A DNA stretch of 64,000 nt. Origin: JAWCMQ01 sp039091255. GTDB taxonomy: Archaea; Aenigmatarchaeota; Aenigmatarchaeia; GW2011-AR5; JACRAC01. Positions 33,654 through 41,068 of this stretch are shown piece by piece. The translations under genes were made by a program, and so were the position numbers. The notes beneath the pieces are model-generated. The model did no database searches. It had not been told where the DNA came from and saw nothing but the letters and a program-made list of their open reading frames with translations. The stretch spans positions 124,001-188,000 of the forward strand of contig JAWCMQ010000002.1 of the NCBI GenBank assembly GCA_039091255.1. Reading direction: 5' to 3'. Every line of letters starts with the position of its first letter. The stretch's first letter is position 1.

Positions 33654-33664
33654 GTTTTAAAAAG
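33654..33664 (-). promoter_or_regulatory. TATA box for the Ntn-hydrolase-like gene
   Basis: Minus-strand CTTTTTAAAAC about 35-45 bases upstream of ATG 33620. Confidence 0.5.
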
Positions 33665-33687
33665 TTTCCAACGCCCCCCACCTAAAC

Positions 33688-33697
33688 GATTTATATC
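33688..33697 (+). promoter_or_regulatory. TATA box for the NYN gene
   Basis: CGATTTATAT, 22-31 bases before ATG 33719, predicting a leaderless mRNA; divergent to the promoter at 33654. Confidence 0.6.
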
Positions 33698-33718
33698 GCC
33701 GTCGGTAGAACATATCGC

Positions 33719-34222
33719 ATGGCAATCCACCTCGCCCAGCGCATCGGCGTCTTCGCTGATGTTTCTAACCTTTACCATTCTGCAAAGCACCTTTACGGTG
33801 CCAAAGTTAATTACAAGGAGCTTCTCAAGGCGGCTACGCGCGACCGCGCGCTCATCCGAGCCATTGCGTATGTAATCCGTGCCGAGGAAATGGGCGAAAG
33901 CAAGTTCTTTGAAGCACTAGGCCACTCGGGGTGGGAGGTCAAGGCAAAGGACTTGCAGGTGTTTGCTGGCGGCGCAAAGAAAGGCGACTGGGATACAGGC
34001 ATAGCAATGGACGCAATCGAACTTGCGCCCAAGCTTGACGTCGTCGTACTCGTCAGCGGCGATGGCGACTACGTGCCATTGGTCGAGCACCTTAAGCGCG
34101 CGTCGGCATGCCGCGTCGAAGTGATCGCATTCGGCAAATCAGCATCGGGTAAGCTGATAGAAGCCGCCGACGAGTTCATCGACCTAGACAAGGAGCCGAA
34201 GCGTTTTCTGATGAAAAAATGA
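33719..34222 (+). CDS. NYN-domain (LabA/DUF88) ribonuclease-like protein
   Basis: 167 residues. Acidic PIN-like catalytic residues: IGVFADVSNLYHSAKHLYG (Asp and Asn), KKGDWDTGIAMDAIE (two Asp) and VVLVSGDGDYVPLVEHLK (SGDGDF-type motif). LabA-type NYN proteins are presumed metal-dependent RNases. It lies divergent from the Ntn gene and upstream of tRNA-Leu. Confidence 0.88.
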   Translation: MAIHLAQRIGVFADVSNLYHSAKHLYGAKVNYKELLKAATRDRALIRAIAYVIRAEEMGESKFFEALGHSGWEVKAKDLQVFAGGAKKGDWDTGIAMDAIELAPKLDVVVLVSGDGDYVPLVEHLKRASACRVEVIAFGKSASGKLIEAADEFIDLDKEPKRFLMKK

Positions 34223-34367
34223 GCGTTGGGCGTTTTTCTATTACCACAAGCTATAATGGTTCAGGAACGGCGTGAACTGGTGGTAAACCGCTCGCCGAGC
34301 AGCAGAGTTCTCAAAATGCGGCAAATGCGAACGCATGGATAGCTTGCGCTTATGTTCGCTGACGGAA

Positions 34368-34499
34368 TGCGGGGGACGAGATTTGAACTCGCGCACGCAC
34401 TAAGCGACAGGCTCCTCAAGCCTGCTCCTATAGCCGCCCTCTCTGCTGGCGCCTTATGCGCCCGCAAAAAGATCATTGGCCAGGCTCGGACACCCCCGC
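34368..34499 (-). tRNA. tRNA-Leu(GAG) with a 46-nt insertion in the D-loop
   Basis: Acceptor GCGGGGG/CCCCCGC-A, D-stem TCC/GGA, D-loop GAGCCTGGCCAAT then insert 34429-34474, anticodon stem CAGGC/GCCTG, loop TTGAGGA (anticodon GAG), long variable arm, T-arm GCGAG-TTCAAAT-CTCGT. The insert forms a hairpin TGCGGGCGC/GGCGCCAGCA and ends with AGAGAGGGC: a divergent relative of family A at a non-canonical intron site. Confidence 0.88.
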
Positions 34500-34560
34500 G
34501 CCTTAACCGATTTAAAGACATGAGCCTTAACAGATTTAAGCATCGTGGTCGCGTGAAACA

Positions 34561-35289
34561 ATGCTAGCTTTACAGAATCTAGCAGATTTCTTGGAATCGG
34601 TTGCAAAGTGTATTCGTGAAAGGTTCTTCGCTACAAGCGTAACAGCCATCATACCAGCATACAACGAAGCGGCAACTGTAGGCAAAGTTGTCCAAGCAGT
34701 GTCCAAGGCAAAAGTCGATGAAATCATAGTTGTTGATGACGGAAGTTGCGATGAGACAGCTGAGGTGGCAAGGCGCGCCGGCGCTAAGGTCCTCGTGCAT
34801 GCGCGAAACAGGGGCAAAGGCTGTGCAATGAAGACTGGCCTAAACGCTGCAAGCGGGAAAATCGTCGTTTTCATAGATGCGGACCTGAAATCGCTTACTC
34901 CACAAAAAGTGAATATGCTGATAGAACCCATATTGAAAGGCAAAGCTGATTTCGTAAAGTCTTATTTTTCAAGCTACAAGTCAAAAACGGGAACCAGCAT
35001 ATTCCTCTATCGCCCGCTGCTCAAGCACCTGTTTTCGACCACGGCATTCAAGCATCCGGTTAGCGGCCAAATCGCTGGCTGGAAAAGCTTTTTCGACGAC
35101 ATAGAATTCAGGAACGACTACGGCATAGACATCTCCATCCTCATTGATGCCATCAGGCGCCGCATGAGGATAAAAGAGGTCTGCTTGGGAAAGTTGTCGC
35201 ATAAGCCCAAGAGTCCGCGGGAAGTCATGGAAATGGCCGATGTGATAATACAGACCATACTCGAAAAGGCGGATGTATTAAAGCGTTAA
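34561..35289 (+). CDS. Family 2 glycosyltransferase
   Basis: 242 residues. GT-A fold: VTAIIPAYNEAATVGKVVQA, EIIVVDDGSCDETAEVARRA (nucleotide-sugar Asp), ARNRGKGCAMKTGL and the DXD-like VFIDADLKSL at about residue 100. It resembles glucosyl-3-phosphoglycerate synthase or dolichyl-phosphate sugar transferases; the acceptor is not decidable. Soluble. Its stop and the next start overlap as TAATG. Confidence 0.85.
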   Translation: MLALQNLADFLESVAKCIRERFFATSVTAIIPAYNEAATVGKVVQAVSKAKVDEIIVVDDGSCDETAEVARRAGAKVLVHARNRGKGCAMKTGLNAASGKIVVFIDADLKSLTPQKVNMLIEPILKGKADFVKSYFSSYKSKTGTSIFLYRPLLKHLFSTTAFKHPVSGQIAGWKSFFDDIEFRNDYGIDISILIDAIRRRMRIKEVCLGKLSHKPKSPREVMEMADVIIQTILEKADVLKR

Positions 35290-35900
35290 TGCTACATGTA
35301 TATCAAAAGTGGCTTGGGATAATGGACACTGTTTCGGCTGCGGTTCTTCTTGCCATAGGCGTCTGCGTCGCTACATTGGCGAACGTGCTCATAAAGCGTG
35401 CCGCGCAGGCGACGATCTTTCGGTGGTCGAAAAGGATAAGTCACCAAGTTCACACGCGTGTTATTTTTATTGTTAACATCGTTGCGATGGCTGTTAGCGT
35501 AGCCATAGCGCTTTTCTTTTTCGCTGAAGCCATGACAGCGCTGGAACTTAGCACCGCGAGTCGCCTGTTTGAAGCGGCTTCAGCTCAGCTTTCGACGATT
35601 GTCATTGCCGGTGTGATACTTGTTACAGGAATAATAGCCGCGAAGGTTGTGGCACTGAAAGTGGAACGCCTCGATATCCCAAATCGCCAATTTGCCGCTA
35701 TGTTGCTGGAGATTTTAATCCTCACGGCAACAATCCTCACGGCCGTAGAAAACCTCGGCCTGAAAATAACGGCTTTCATGGAGATGTTCCGTGCAGCGGT
35801 GTGGAGCACTGCCTTGGCTGTGGCGATAATCTTTGGAATCTCAGTAGGCTTCGTGCTGAAGCCTAAGATTGCGAAATTGCTGAAAGAAGCCAGAGGTTGA
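35289..35900 (+). CDS. Integral membrane protein, about four transmembrane helices
   Basis: 203 residues (ATG 35322 possible). Helices: VSAAVLLAIGVCVATLANVL, VIFIVNIVAMAVSVAIALFF, LSTIVIAGVILVTGIIAAKV and AVWSTALAVAIIFGISVGFV, with the segment LKITAFMEMFRAAVWSTALA similar to conserved TM-helix repeats near MscS channels. Coupled to the glycosyltransferase. Possibly a channel-like protein; function not known. Confidence 0.65.
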   Translation: MLHVYQKWLGIMDTVSAAVLLAIGVCVATLANVLIKRAAQATIFRWSKRISHQVHTRVIFIVNIVAMAVSVAIALFFFAEAMTALELSTASRLFEAASAQLSTIVIAGVILVTGIIAAKVVALKVERLDIPNRQFAAMLLEILILTATILTAVENLGLKITAFMEMFRAAVWSTALAVAIIFGISVGFVLKPKIAKLLKEARG

Positions 35901-36115
35901 TGCTCCCAGGGGGATTTGAACCCCCGTCCAGGGCTTTCCACTCTTTCATCGAAAGCTTCCGTCCGCACGCCGAAGCGTGCAGCATTCGGCTTTCTCAACT
36001 CCTTCGCAGAGCGAAGGGCCCTTATCCTTGACCGGGATGTCCAGCCTTGCTCCTCTTTTCCGCCGGCGCATTGGCGTGCGCCACGCGAGCAAAAGGGCTG
36101 CTAGACGATGGGAGC
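35901..36115 (-). tRNA. tRNA-Glu(UUC) with D-loop and anticodon-region insertions
   Basis: Acceptor GCTCCCA/TGGGAGC-A, D-arm GTCTAG...CCCGGTCAAGGAT as in archaeal tRNA-Glu, anticodon stem AGGGC/GCCCT, T-arm GGGGG-TTCAAAT-CCCCC. A D-loop insert of about 63 nt (36038-36100) carries family A. Another 76 or so nt (within 35935-36017) interrupt the anticodon loop and include hairpin CCTTCGC-TCT-GCGAAGG. The TTC anticodon assignment follows from the D-arm type and available TTC triplets; exact splice points are unresolved. Confidence 0.75.
36056..36100 (-). repeat. Family A element in the tRNA-Glu D-loop
   Basis: RNA strand CAGCCCTTTTGC, a GC-rich apical hairpin, then GCGCCGGCGGAAAA. Here the basal helix has one A-C mismatch. 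Confidence 0.85.
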
Positions 36116-36188
36116 CTGTGCAAGCCAGGGTGCCAATCACCCAGGCGAGTGGGCCGGGGCAGAATCGAACTGCCAATCTCCTGCTTTC

Positions 36189-36225
36189 CTTTTCGCCAGC
36201 ACTTTGCGCGAAGCGTAAAGTGCTG
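36189..36225 (-). repeat. Family A element in the tRNA-Val anticodon intron
   Basis: RNA strand CAGCACTTTACGC-TTC-GCGCAAAGTGCTG then GCGAAAAG. The usual C-C mismatch is replaced by an A-T pair, giving a fully paired stem. Confidence 0.88.
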
Positions 36226-36270
36226 CTGTAAGGCAGGCGTCATGCCATTTTGCGTCGGAAGCTCTAGCTC

Positions 36271-36360
36271 CTTTCCGCCAGCACTTTCGCTCGAAAGCCG
36301 AGGCTTTCGGCGACTCAGGAAAGCTTCGCTTTTGCTGAGTCGCGGTTAGCAAAAGGGCTG
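36271..36360 (-). repeat. Family A element in the tRNA-Val D-loop, expanded
   Basis: RNA strand CAGCCCTTTTGC..., two nested hairpins, then GAAAGTGCTGGCGGAAAG. The loop is enlarged by a GCGACTCAG...CTGAGTCGC stem. Confidence 0.85.
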
Positions 36361-36381
36361 CACTAGACCACCGGCCCTGCG

Positions 36382-36449
36382 TTTTCTGCCAGCGCTTTCG
36401 TGAGACGAGTTCGCTTAGAGCGAACGAGTTCATCCCAGCAAAAGGGCTT
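36382..36449 (-). repeat. Family A element in the tRNA-Ser to tRNA-Val spacer
   Basis: RNA strand AAGCCCTTTTGC...GAAAGCGCTGGCAGAAAAC with an internal GTTCGCTCTAAGCGAAC hairpin. This copy is outside any mature RNA. Confidence 0.8.
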
Positions 36450-36451
36450 AG

Positions 36452-36587
36452 CGCTGAGGGAGGGATTTGAACCCTCATGGGCTTGCGCCCGCCGCCTAAC
36501 CGCAGGCTTTCCGCTGGCGCTTTTTGCTCTGCGCCAGGAAAAGGGCCATAGCAGAGCGGTGCCGTGACCTGGTTTGGCTACCTCAGC
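36452..36587 (-). tRNA. tRNA-Ser(GCU) with a 51-nt intron
   Basis: Acceptor GCTGAGG/CCTCAGC-G, D-stem GCC/GGC, anticodon stem CCGCT/GGCGG, loop CTGCTA|A (anticodon GCT), variable arm GGGC-GCAA-GCCC, T-arm GAGGG-TTCAAAT-CCCTC. Intron 36498-36548 at the canonical 37/38 site contains a family A element. First of three minus-strand tRNAs. Confidence 0.92.
36508..36548 (-). repeat. Family A element in the tRNA-Ser anticodon intron
   Basis: RNA strand TGGCCCTTTTCC...GCAAAAAGCGCCAGCGGAAAG. Basal helix TGGC/GCCA, a fifth compensatory state. Confidence 0.9.
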
Positions 36588-36644
36588 AATATTTTCAACC
36601 CGCCATCACCGATTTGAAAGACGAGCTACTTGTCGTCCACTGAA

Positions 36645-36659
36645 AGATATATTTAAAGT
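36645..36659 (-). promoter_or_regulatory. TATA box for the tRNA-Ser/Val/Glu array
   Basis: Minus-strand AACTTTAAATATATC about 60 bases before tRNA-Ser. No other promoter is seen between the three tRNAs, so they may share a transcript. Confidence 0.45.
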
Positions 36660-36751
36660 TTCTTATAGCTCTCGCACAAACAATATATAGCTCGAGGGCA
36701 TATCATTAATTGCCTTTGCAAGCATAAGGCATACGATTTGGAGGAGATAAG

Positions 36752-37045
36752 ATGGTAACAACATGCAACTATGCTGAAACCGTTAAAAAGGATGTTTTCA
36801 CAACGAGGGGATCCTACTGCGGCAAAATATCTGACCTAGACCTTGACTTGGAGAAGTTTCGAGTAAAATCCATTGTCGTGGATATCGTTAAAGGATCCTT
36901 CCTTGCTCCGGTAGTAAGAGAGAAGCGTGGTGTGATTGTGCCATTCTCGATGGTCCAGTCCATCGGTGACATTGTAATCATAAAGCACATCACGCCGACT
37001 GTCGAGGAGCAGTCGCCCGCAGAGGCGGCGCCGCAGGCGGAATAG
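36752..37045 (+). CDS. PRC-barrel domain protein
   Basis: 97 residues. The PRC-barrel pattern is GKISDLDLDLEKFRVKSIVV and VVREKRGVIVPFSMVQSIGD, with an acidic tail EEQSPAEAAPQAE. A strong GGAGGAGAT Shine-Dalgarno lies just before the ATG and TATATA motifs near 36680. Archaeal PRC-barrel proteins are linked to RNA processing and cell division; the exact role is unknown. Confidence 0.8.
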   Translation: MVTTCNYAETVKKDVFTTRGSYCGKISDLDLDLEKFRVKSIVVDIVKGSFLAPVVREKRGVIVPFSMVQSIGDIVIIKHITPTVEEQSPAEAAPQAE

Positions 37046-37103
37046 CAGGGTAACTCGCGCAACGTCTTCTCTCGCTTTTATTTTCAGATGCATTATTAGT
37101 CTC

Positions 37104-37727
37104 ATGTCTAAACTACAAGACAGCAAGGCATACGCCCTACTCAAGAAATACGGCATCCCCATTGCGCCTTTCGTCTTGGTCAAAAACGTCAGGCAGGCGC
37201 AAGCCGCAGCCGCCAAGCTGGGATACCCCATAGTTCTCAAAATCGACGCTGAAATAATCCACAAAGCCAAAGCCGGTTGTGTCAAAATCGTAAATAAGCC
37301 AGAAGAACTTGCCCGCGCCTATGATGAAGTAATCAAAAACGCGAAAAAGCAGACAAAAAAGATCGCAGGAATTATAATCCAGCCTCTTATCCGCGGCTCT
37401 GAGCTTATCGTCGGCGGCAAGCGCGACCCAAGCTTCGGGACAATCATCATGTTCGGCTCCGGCGGTGTGCTCGCAGACGTGCTCAAAGACGTCGCGTTCC
37501 GCGTTTTGCCCATTGACCGCTTTGAAGCCGAGATGATGATACAAGAAACGAAAGCGCCCGCAGCGATACCGGCCGTCGAAACCCAATCAAGGAAGGTCGC
37601 TGACGTCATACTGAAGGTCGCGCACCTTCTCGAAGCCAATCCAAAAATAACGGAGCTTGACATCAACCCGCTGTTTCTTACCGCCAAAGGGCCCGTAGCT
37701 GCGGATGTGCGGATAATAGAGGCGTGA
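37104..37727 (+). CDS. acdB: Acetyl-CoA synthetase (ADP-forming) beta subunit, ATP-grasp
   Basis: 207 residues. ATP-grasp core: ALLKKYGIPIAPFVLVKNV, YPIVLKIDAEIIHKAKAGCV (family DISHKSDxGGV region), IIQPLIRGSELIVGGKRDPS, FGTIIMFGSGGVLADVLKDV, and LDINPLFL. With AcdA (41069) it converts acetyl-CoA, ADP and Pi to acetate, CoA and ATP. The usual GG after HKxxxG is replaced (KAGCVKI). Confidence 0.9.
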   Translation: MSKLQDSKAYALLKKYGIPIAPFVLVKNVRQAQAAAAKLGYPIVLKIDAEIIHKAKAGCVKIVNKPEELARAYDEVIKNAKKQTKKIAGIIIQPLIRGSELIVGGKRDPSFGTIIMFGSGGVLADVLKDVAFRVLPIDRFEAEMMIQETKAPAAIPAVETQSRKVADVILKVAHLLEANPKITELDINPLFLTAKGPVAADVRIIEA

Positions 37728-37748
37728 GCTAATCCGTCGTCATCTTTC

Positions 37749-37875
37749 CTATCTTGTTTGCCTTTTCAAGGCGCTGTTAACGGCTGCCCAATCAAGGTTT
37801 GCAAAGAACGCCTTGATGTAATCCTTGCGCTTCGGTCCGTAATCGATAAAGTGCGCGTGCTCATAGACGTCCATC
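37749..37875 (-). pseudogene. Fe/Mn superoxide dismutase, C-terminal remnant
   Basis: About 42 residues: MMDVYEHAHFIDYGPKRKDY then IKAFFANLDWAAVNSALKRQ. D-V-Y-E-H-A-H contains the last two metal ligands (Asp and His) of Fe/Mn-SOD and FFANLDWAAVN its C-terminal helix. Upstream there is a stop and the inverted repeat TTAGCTTCGGCGGCTAA instead of the rest of the enzyme, so about three quarters of the gene is missing. Confidence 0.8.
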
Positions 37876-38034
37876 ATTAGCCGCCGAAGCTAATAAAACA
37901 TCCGCCAAGCCTCTTGGAAGTTAACCTACAACATTTGGCTAACCTACATTTAAGTCAGAAAACCCTCGGAAAATGTCACCTTTATATCCATTCGTTGCGT
38001 AGAAATGGAGGTAGTATAACCTGGCATACGCCAT

Positions 38035-38046
38035 ATAAAATATATT
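38035..38046 (+). promoter_or_regulatory. TATA box of the POR-like cluster
   Basis: TAAAATATATTT about 25-30 bases before the GTG/ATG starts at 38066/38072, predicting a leaderless mRNA. Confidence 0.5.
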
Positions 38047-38065
38047 TTGTAAAGTATACATCGGG

Positions 38066-38605
38066 GTGTACATGAACTTCCTTTTTGTTGGGCACACCGA
38101 GCAGGGCGTAGCTACCACTGCGCGGCTGATTGCACGCGCGGTGGTGGCGTCAGGCCTGAAAGCCCAGCTTTATTTGCCAGAGCCGGAGCGCCCCGGAGAC
38201 GGCCGAAAAGCCTATCTCCGTCTTGCCAAACCTAAAGAAGAGCTTCTGGAGAAAGGCCCTATCTCAGCGCCCGATTTCGTCCTTGTCTTCGACGCCGGTA
38301 TGGTAAAAGAGAAGGTAAAGGACCTAAAAGAGCGTTCTGTCATCATCGTCAATTCAAAAGAAAGATTCACGAGCCCCCTCCTTGCAAAGAAAAAGGTGAA
38401 AGTGCTGAGCATTGATGCCACAGGAATAGCGCTTTCTGCCACGGGCCGCCCGTTTCCGGCCGCGCCCATGGCGGGTGCGCTGTCGAAGGCGTTCCCGAAG
38501 CTGTCGCTAAAGGTGTTGCGGTCGGCTATAGAGGCTGAATTTTACGGCCATGTTGCAGAGCACCAATCTGCAGCCGAGCAGGGCTGCAAGATGGCGAAAT
38601 GGTAA
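38066..38605 (+). CDS. POR-family gamma-subunit paralogue, divergent
   Basis: 179 residues from GTG (ATG 38072 alternative). FLFVGHTEQGVATTARLIAR corresponds to the gamma-chain GRGGQGVVTA motif but lacks its glycines. LAKKKVKVLSIDATGIALSA and AAPMAGALSKAFPKLSLKVL align with the family. First gene of a second 2-oxoacid:ferredoxin oxidoreductase-like set whose other members have lost cofactor motifs. Confidence 0.7.
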   Translation: MYMNFLFVGHTEQGVATTARLIARAVVASGLKAQLYLPEPERPGDGRKAYLRLAKPKEELLEKGPISAPDFVLVFDAGMVKEKVKDLKERSVIIVNSKERFTSPLLAKKKVKVLSIDATGIALSATGRPFPAAPMAGALSKAFPKLSLKVLRSAIEAEFYGHVAEHQSAAEQGCKMAKW

Positions 38606-38898
38606 TCTTGATGGACCTGCTGCGCGCAGGAGAGAAATTCGTGGTAAGAATGAAATCCGAATCAGAAATCAAGCCGAAGCTTGAAGCCCAAGTGGCTGCA
38701 GCGCCAGTCTTCTGGCGCGCCGTAAAGCCTGTGGCAGACCCAAAAATTCCAGCGGATCGCGCCTGCGCACTGTTCTGCCCGCACGGAGCAATCGCTTGGG
38801 CTGACGGGCGCGTGAAAATAGATTACAGCCGCTGCGACGGCTGCCTAATATGCTTGCGCGAATGCCATTCGGGCGCAATCAAGGAAGTCCGAGAATAG
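38599..38898 (+). CDS. POR-family delta-subunit paralogue with one lost cluster
   Basis: 99 residues. The second cluster motif CDGCLICLRECHSGAI is intact, but the first is reduced to RACALFCPHGAI, with two of four cysteines missing. It should therefore bind one [4Fe-4S] cluster, against two in PorD at 7431. It overlaps the gamma paralogue by 7 bases. Confidence 0.8.
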   Translation: MVILMDLLRAGEKFVVRMKSESEIKPKLEAQVAAAPVFWRAVKPVADPKIPADRACALFCPHGAIAWADGRVKIDYSRCDGCLICLRECHSGAIKEVRE

Positions 38899-38922
38899 GA
38901 ATAGCTCGCCGAAAGGTGTGTT

Positions 38923-39921
38923 ATGCGTCATGGTGGAAAAATGGAACTCTTAAGCGGTCCCCAGGCAGTCGCTCACGCAGCTCGGGCTGCTGGAGTAGGC
39001 TGCGTAATCGGGCACGACGCCGTCAGCAAAGCCGCCCGAGCGCTAAAAGGCGAGACATGGGCGTCTGAGCTCCTCGACCTTCATGGCGACTCGGCCACCA
39101 GCGCGGCCGCAGCCCGCACGCTAGCTGGCCAGCGCTGCCTTGTCGAAAACGCCCAAAGCACGAAGCCTCTCGCGCTTGCTCGTCTGCCCGTCGTTTGCAC
39201 GTCGCCAGAGCCCAAGAACTGGTCGATTGTGCTTGCGCCGGCGAACGCTCAGGAAGCGCTTGACGATGCTATCCTTGCATATGCGTTGGCTGAGAAGTCG
39301 CTCTTGCCGGCGACTGTGGTGATTGACAAGCTCTTGGTGGAAACGTCTGAGACGGTGGAGATTCCTCCGGAAAAGGCTGTGAAAAGCTTCCTCGGCGCGC
39401 TCAGCCTGGACAAGCAGCATGCTCGATTTGCCCGCTACGACCTTGAAGGTTGCGCGCTGGCGCAGAGGGCGATGGACGCTGCAAAGGCGACCATTCCGAA
39501 GCTCTCGCAGGAATGGAAGAAGCGCTTCCGCAGGACGCTCGAGCCGTTCGAGGCGTTCATGGTTGAAGATGCAGAACTCGCATTCGTGACATACGGATCG
39601 TGTAGCAGCAATGCCCGCCTTGCCGTGCAAGCGCTGCGTCAGCAGGGCGAGAAAGTCGGCCTGTTGCGGCTGCATGTGCTGCGCCCGTGGCCAGAAGCCG
39701 AATTGCACGCGGTTCTTCAGAATGTTAGTCGTCTTGCCGTGGTGGATGGCCAAATTTCATTTGGAACATGGTCAAAGTTGTACCAGGGTATAAAGACGTG
39801 GCATGCAGGCTTCGCTTCAGACTTCATAGCCAGCGACGTGCTTACAGCGCAAGATTTCATAGACATTGCTCACCGCCTTCGCGCCGCTTCGGCGCCGGAG
39901 CGCGTGTGGATGGTACGATGA
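38923..39921 (+). CDS. POR-family alpha-subunit paralogue, divergent
   Basis: 332 residues (MELLSGPQAV at 38941 is the likelier start). MELLSGPQAVAHAARAAGVG aligns with the PorA N-terminus, but the AAYPITPQT and ESEHSA motifs are absent. The C-terminal domain is better kept (EDAELAFVTYGSCSSNARLA, LLRLHVLRPWPEAEL, ISFGTWSKLYQGIKTW). It lacks the residues that close the TPP pyrimidine site in true alpha chains. Confidence 0.75.
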   Translation: MRHGGKMELLSGPQAVAHAARAAGVGCVIGHDAVSKAARALKGETWASELLDLHGDSATSAAAARTLAGQRCLVENAQSTKPLALARLPVVCTSPEPKNWSIVLAPANAQEALDDAILAYALAEKSLLPATVVIDKLLVETSETVEIPPEKAVKSFLGALSLDKQHARFARYDLEGCALAQRAMDAAKATIPKLSQEWKKRFRRTLEPFEAFMVEDAELAFVTYGSCSSNARLAVQALRQQGEKVGLLRLHVLRPWPEAELHAVLQNVSRLAVVDGQISFGTWSKLYQGIKTWHAGFASDFIASDVLTAQDFIDIAHRLRAASAPERVWMVR

Positions 39922-39958
39922 CGAAACCCAAGCAACGGGCTGAGCTATAGGCGTCAAA

Positions 39959-40369
39959 ATGCAATTCCGTGCAGGCCGGGAGGCCTATGAAGAAAAATAC
40001 AAGCGTGCGCTTGAGCTGCACAAAACCGGAAAAAGCATAGCGGGCATCGCTGCAGAGCTTGGTGTCTCATATTCGGCAGCTTATCACTGGATAAAGGGTT
40101 TGAGAAAGCCTGAAGCGGGAAACCTTCGGAAATTCGAGGCGTTTTTGCGCGAGCATGGCCCAACGCCAGCCGCAAACGTCAAGGAAACTTTCCCAAAGCA
40201 CAACGAGCTGTATCACACGGCTGCCGCACGTAGCGGCACTATACGCCGTCACGTGCTGAGTAACCCGCGGGCTTTCGGCGAGCTCGCGACGTGGTACTAC
40301 CTCGCCGGACAGGAAGCCGAATTGAAAGCGAGGATAAAAGTGCTGTTAGAGACATTGTCGAAGAAATAG
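39959..40369 (+). CDS. Helix-turn-helix protein inside the POR-like cluster
   Basis: 136 residues. A homeodomain-like HTH in GKSIAGIAAELGVSYSAAYHWIKG (resolvase/Hin-like), then a C-terminal region FPKHNELYHTAAARSGTIRR resembling small archaeal winged domains. It lies between the alpha and beta paralogues, 37 and 9 bases from its neighbours. Probably a local regulator. Confidence 0.7.
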   Translation: MQFRAGREAYEEKYKRALELHKTGKSIAGIAAELGVSYSAAYHWIKGLRKPEAGNLRKFEAFLREHGPTPAANVKETFPKHNELYHTAAARSGTIRRHVLSNPRAFGELATWYYLAGQEAELKARIKVLLETLSKK

Positions 40370-40378
40370 GGTGAAAAA

Positions 40379-41050
40379 ATGCATCAGGGGTGTGGACTTC
40401 AGCTTGCGTACAAGATAATAAAAGACTCGGGCATTTTGTCTGCGCCAAAGGAGACGGAAAAGCTCGGCAAAGCCAGACCTGCCCAACTGTTCATCTCGCC
40501 AATTGTAGCGCAGCATGTGCTCGAATCGGTGAATTACGTTCAGCTCCCAGATCCGGCAGCCGCGCCGTCGGGAAGCATCGCTATGTCGGACGACCTGACA
40601 GCGCGTGAGCATATGTCGTCTTTTGCCCAAGCAAAAGATCTCCTGTTTGTCTGCGTGAATGTCTCAGGGAAGCCAGGCCTGGCAAAGCGCTTCGGCATAG
40701 GCGCTTGGTCGGCAACTGCGAGCCTAGCGTTTTACGATGACCTCGTCGCCAAATTGCAGAAAGCCGCAAAGCAGACTGGCCTCAGGTTCGTAGAGATATT
40801 GACGCCATGCCCGAAACTCTGGCGCTCGGAACCTGCCAACACCGTTGAAATAGCCCGCCAAGCCGTTGAAACCGGCCTTTGGCCGCTTTACGAGCTTGAC
40901 CATGGTCGTTTCACGCTCAGCTATAAGCCGCCGAAACTTGCGGCCGCTGATGCTTTCGCCAGCTTACAGAAGCTAATAGTCCCCGATCGTGTGGTGCTCG
41001 AAAAATCGTGGCGCTTGATGACGCTCGGCAAGCCATTCGAAGCAGAGTGA
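40379..41050 (+). CDS. POR-family beta-subunit paralogue lacking the TPP motif
   Basis: 223 residues against 325 for PorB. MHQGCGLQLAYKIIKDSG keeps the GCG of the N-terminus, and RFVEILTPCPKLWRSEPANT matches the SPCPPAWKFDSNRT region. The segment holding GDGG...N (TPP/Mg binding) is absent: LLFVCVNVSGKPGLAKRFGI stands where YVCYDNECYANTGIQ should be. It probably cannot bind thiamine pyrophosphate. Confidence 0.8.
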   Translation: MHQGCGLQLAYKIIKDSGILSAPKETEKLGKARPAQLFISPIVAQHVLESVNYVQLPDPAAAPSGSIAMSDDLTAREHMSSFAQAKDLLFVCVNVSGKPGLAKRFGIGAWSATASLAFYDDLVAKLQKAAKQTGLRFVEILTPCPKLWRSEPANTVEIARQAVETGLWPLYELDHGRFTLSYKPPKLAAADAFASLQKLIVPDRVVLEKSWRLMTLGKPFEAE

Positions 41051-41068
41051 TCTGCGCTTCAGCCGCTC

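Larger units (their letters stand above)
36150..36377 (-). tRNA. tRNA-Val(UAC) with two introns
   Basis: Acceptor GGGCCGG/CCGGCCC-A; D-arm GTCTAGTG...GCATGAC interrupted by about 115 nt (36246-36360); anticodon stem CCTGC/GCAGG, loop CTTACA|A (anticodon TAC) with a 41-nt intron at 37/38 (36186-36226); T-arm GGCAG-TTCGATT-CTGCC. Both introns contain a family A element. Total 228 nt for a tRNA of about 73. Confidence 0.9.

Noticed and set aside
35901..36587. tRNA genes treated as pseudogenes because of interruptions
   Set aside because: All stems and invariant T-arm residues are intact and the interruptions are structured elements at loop positions, so intron-containing genes fit better.
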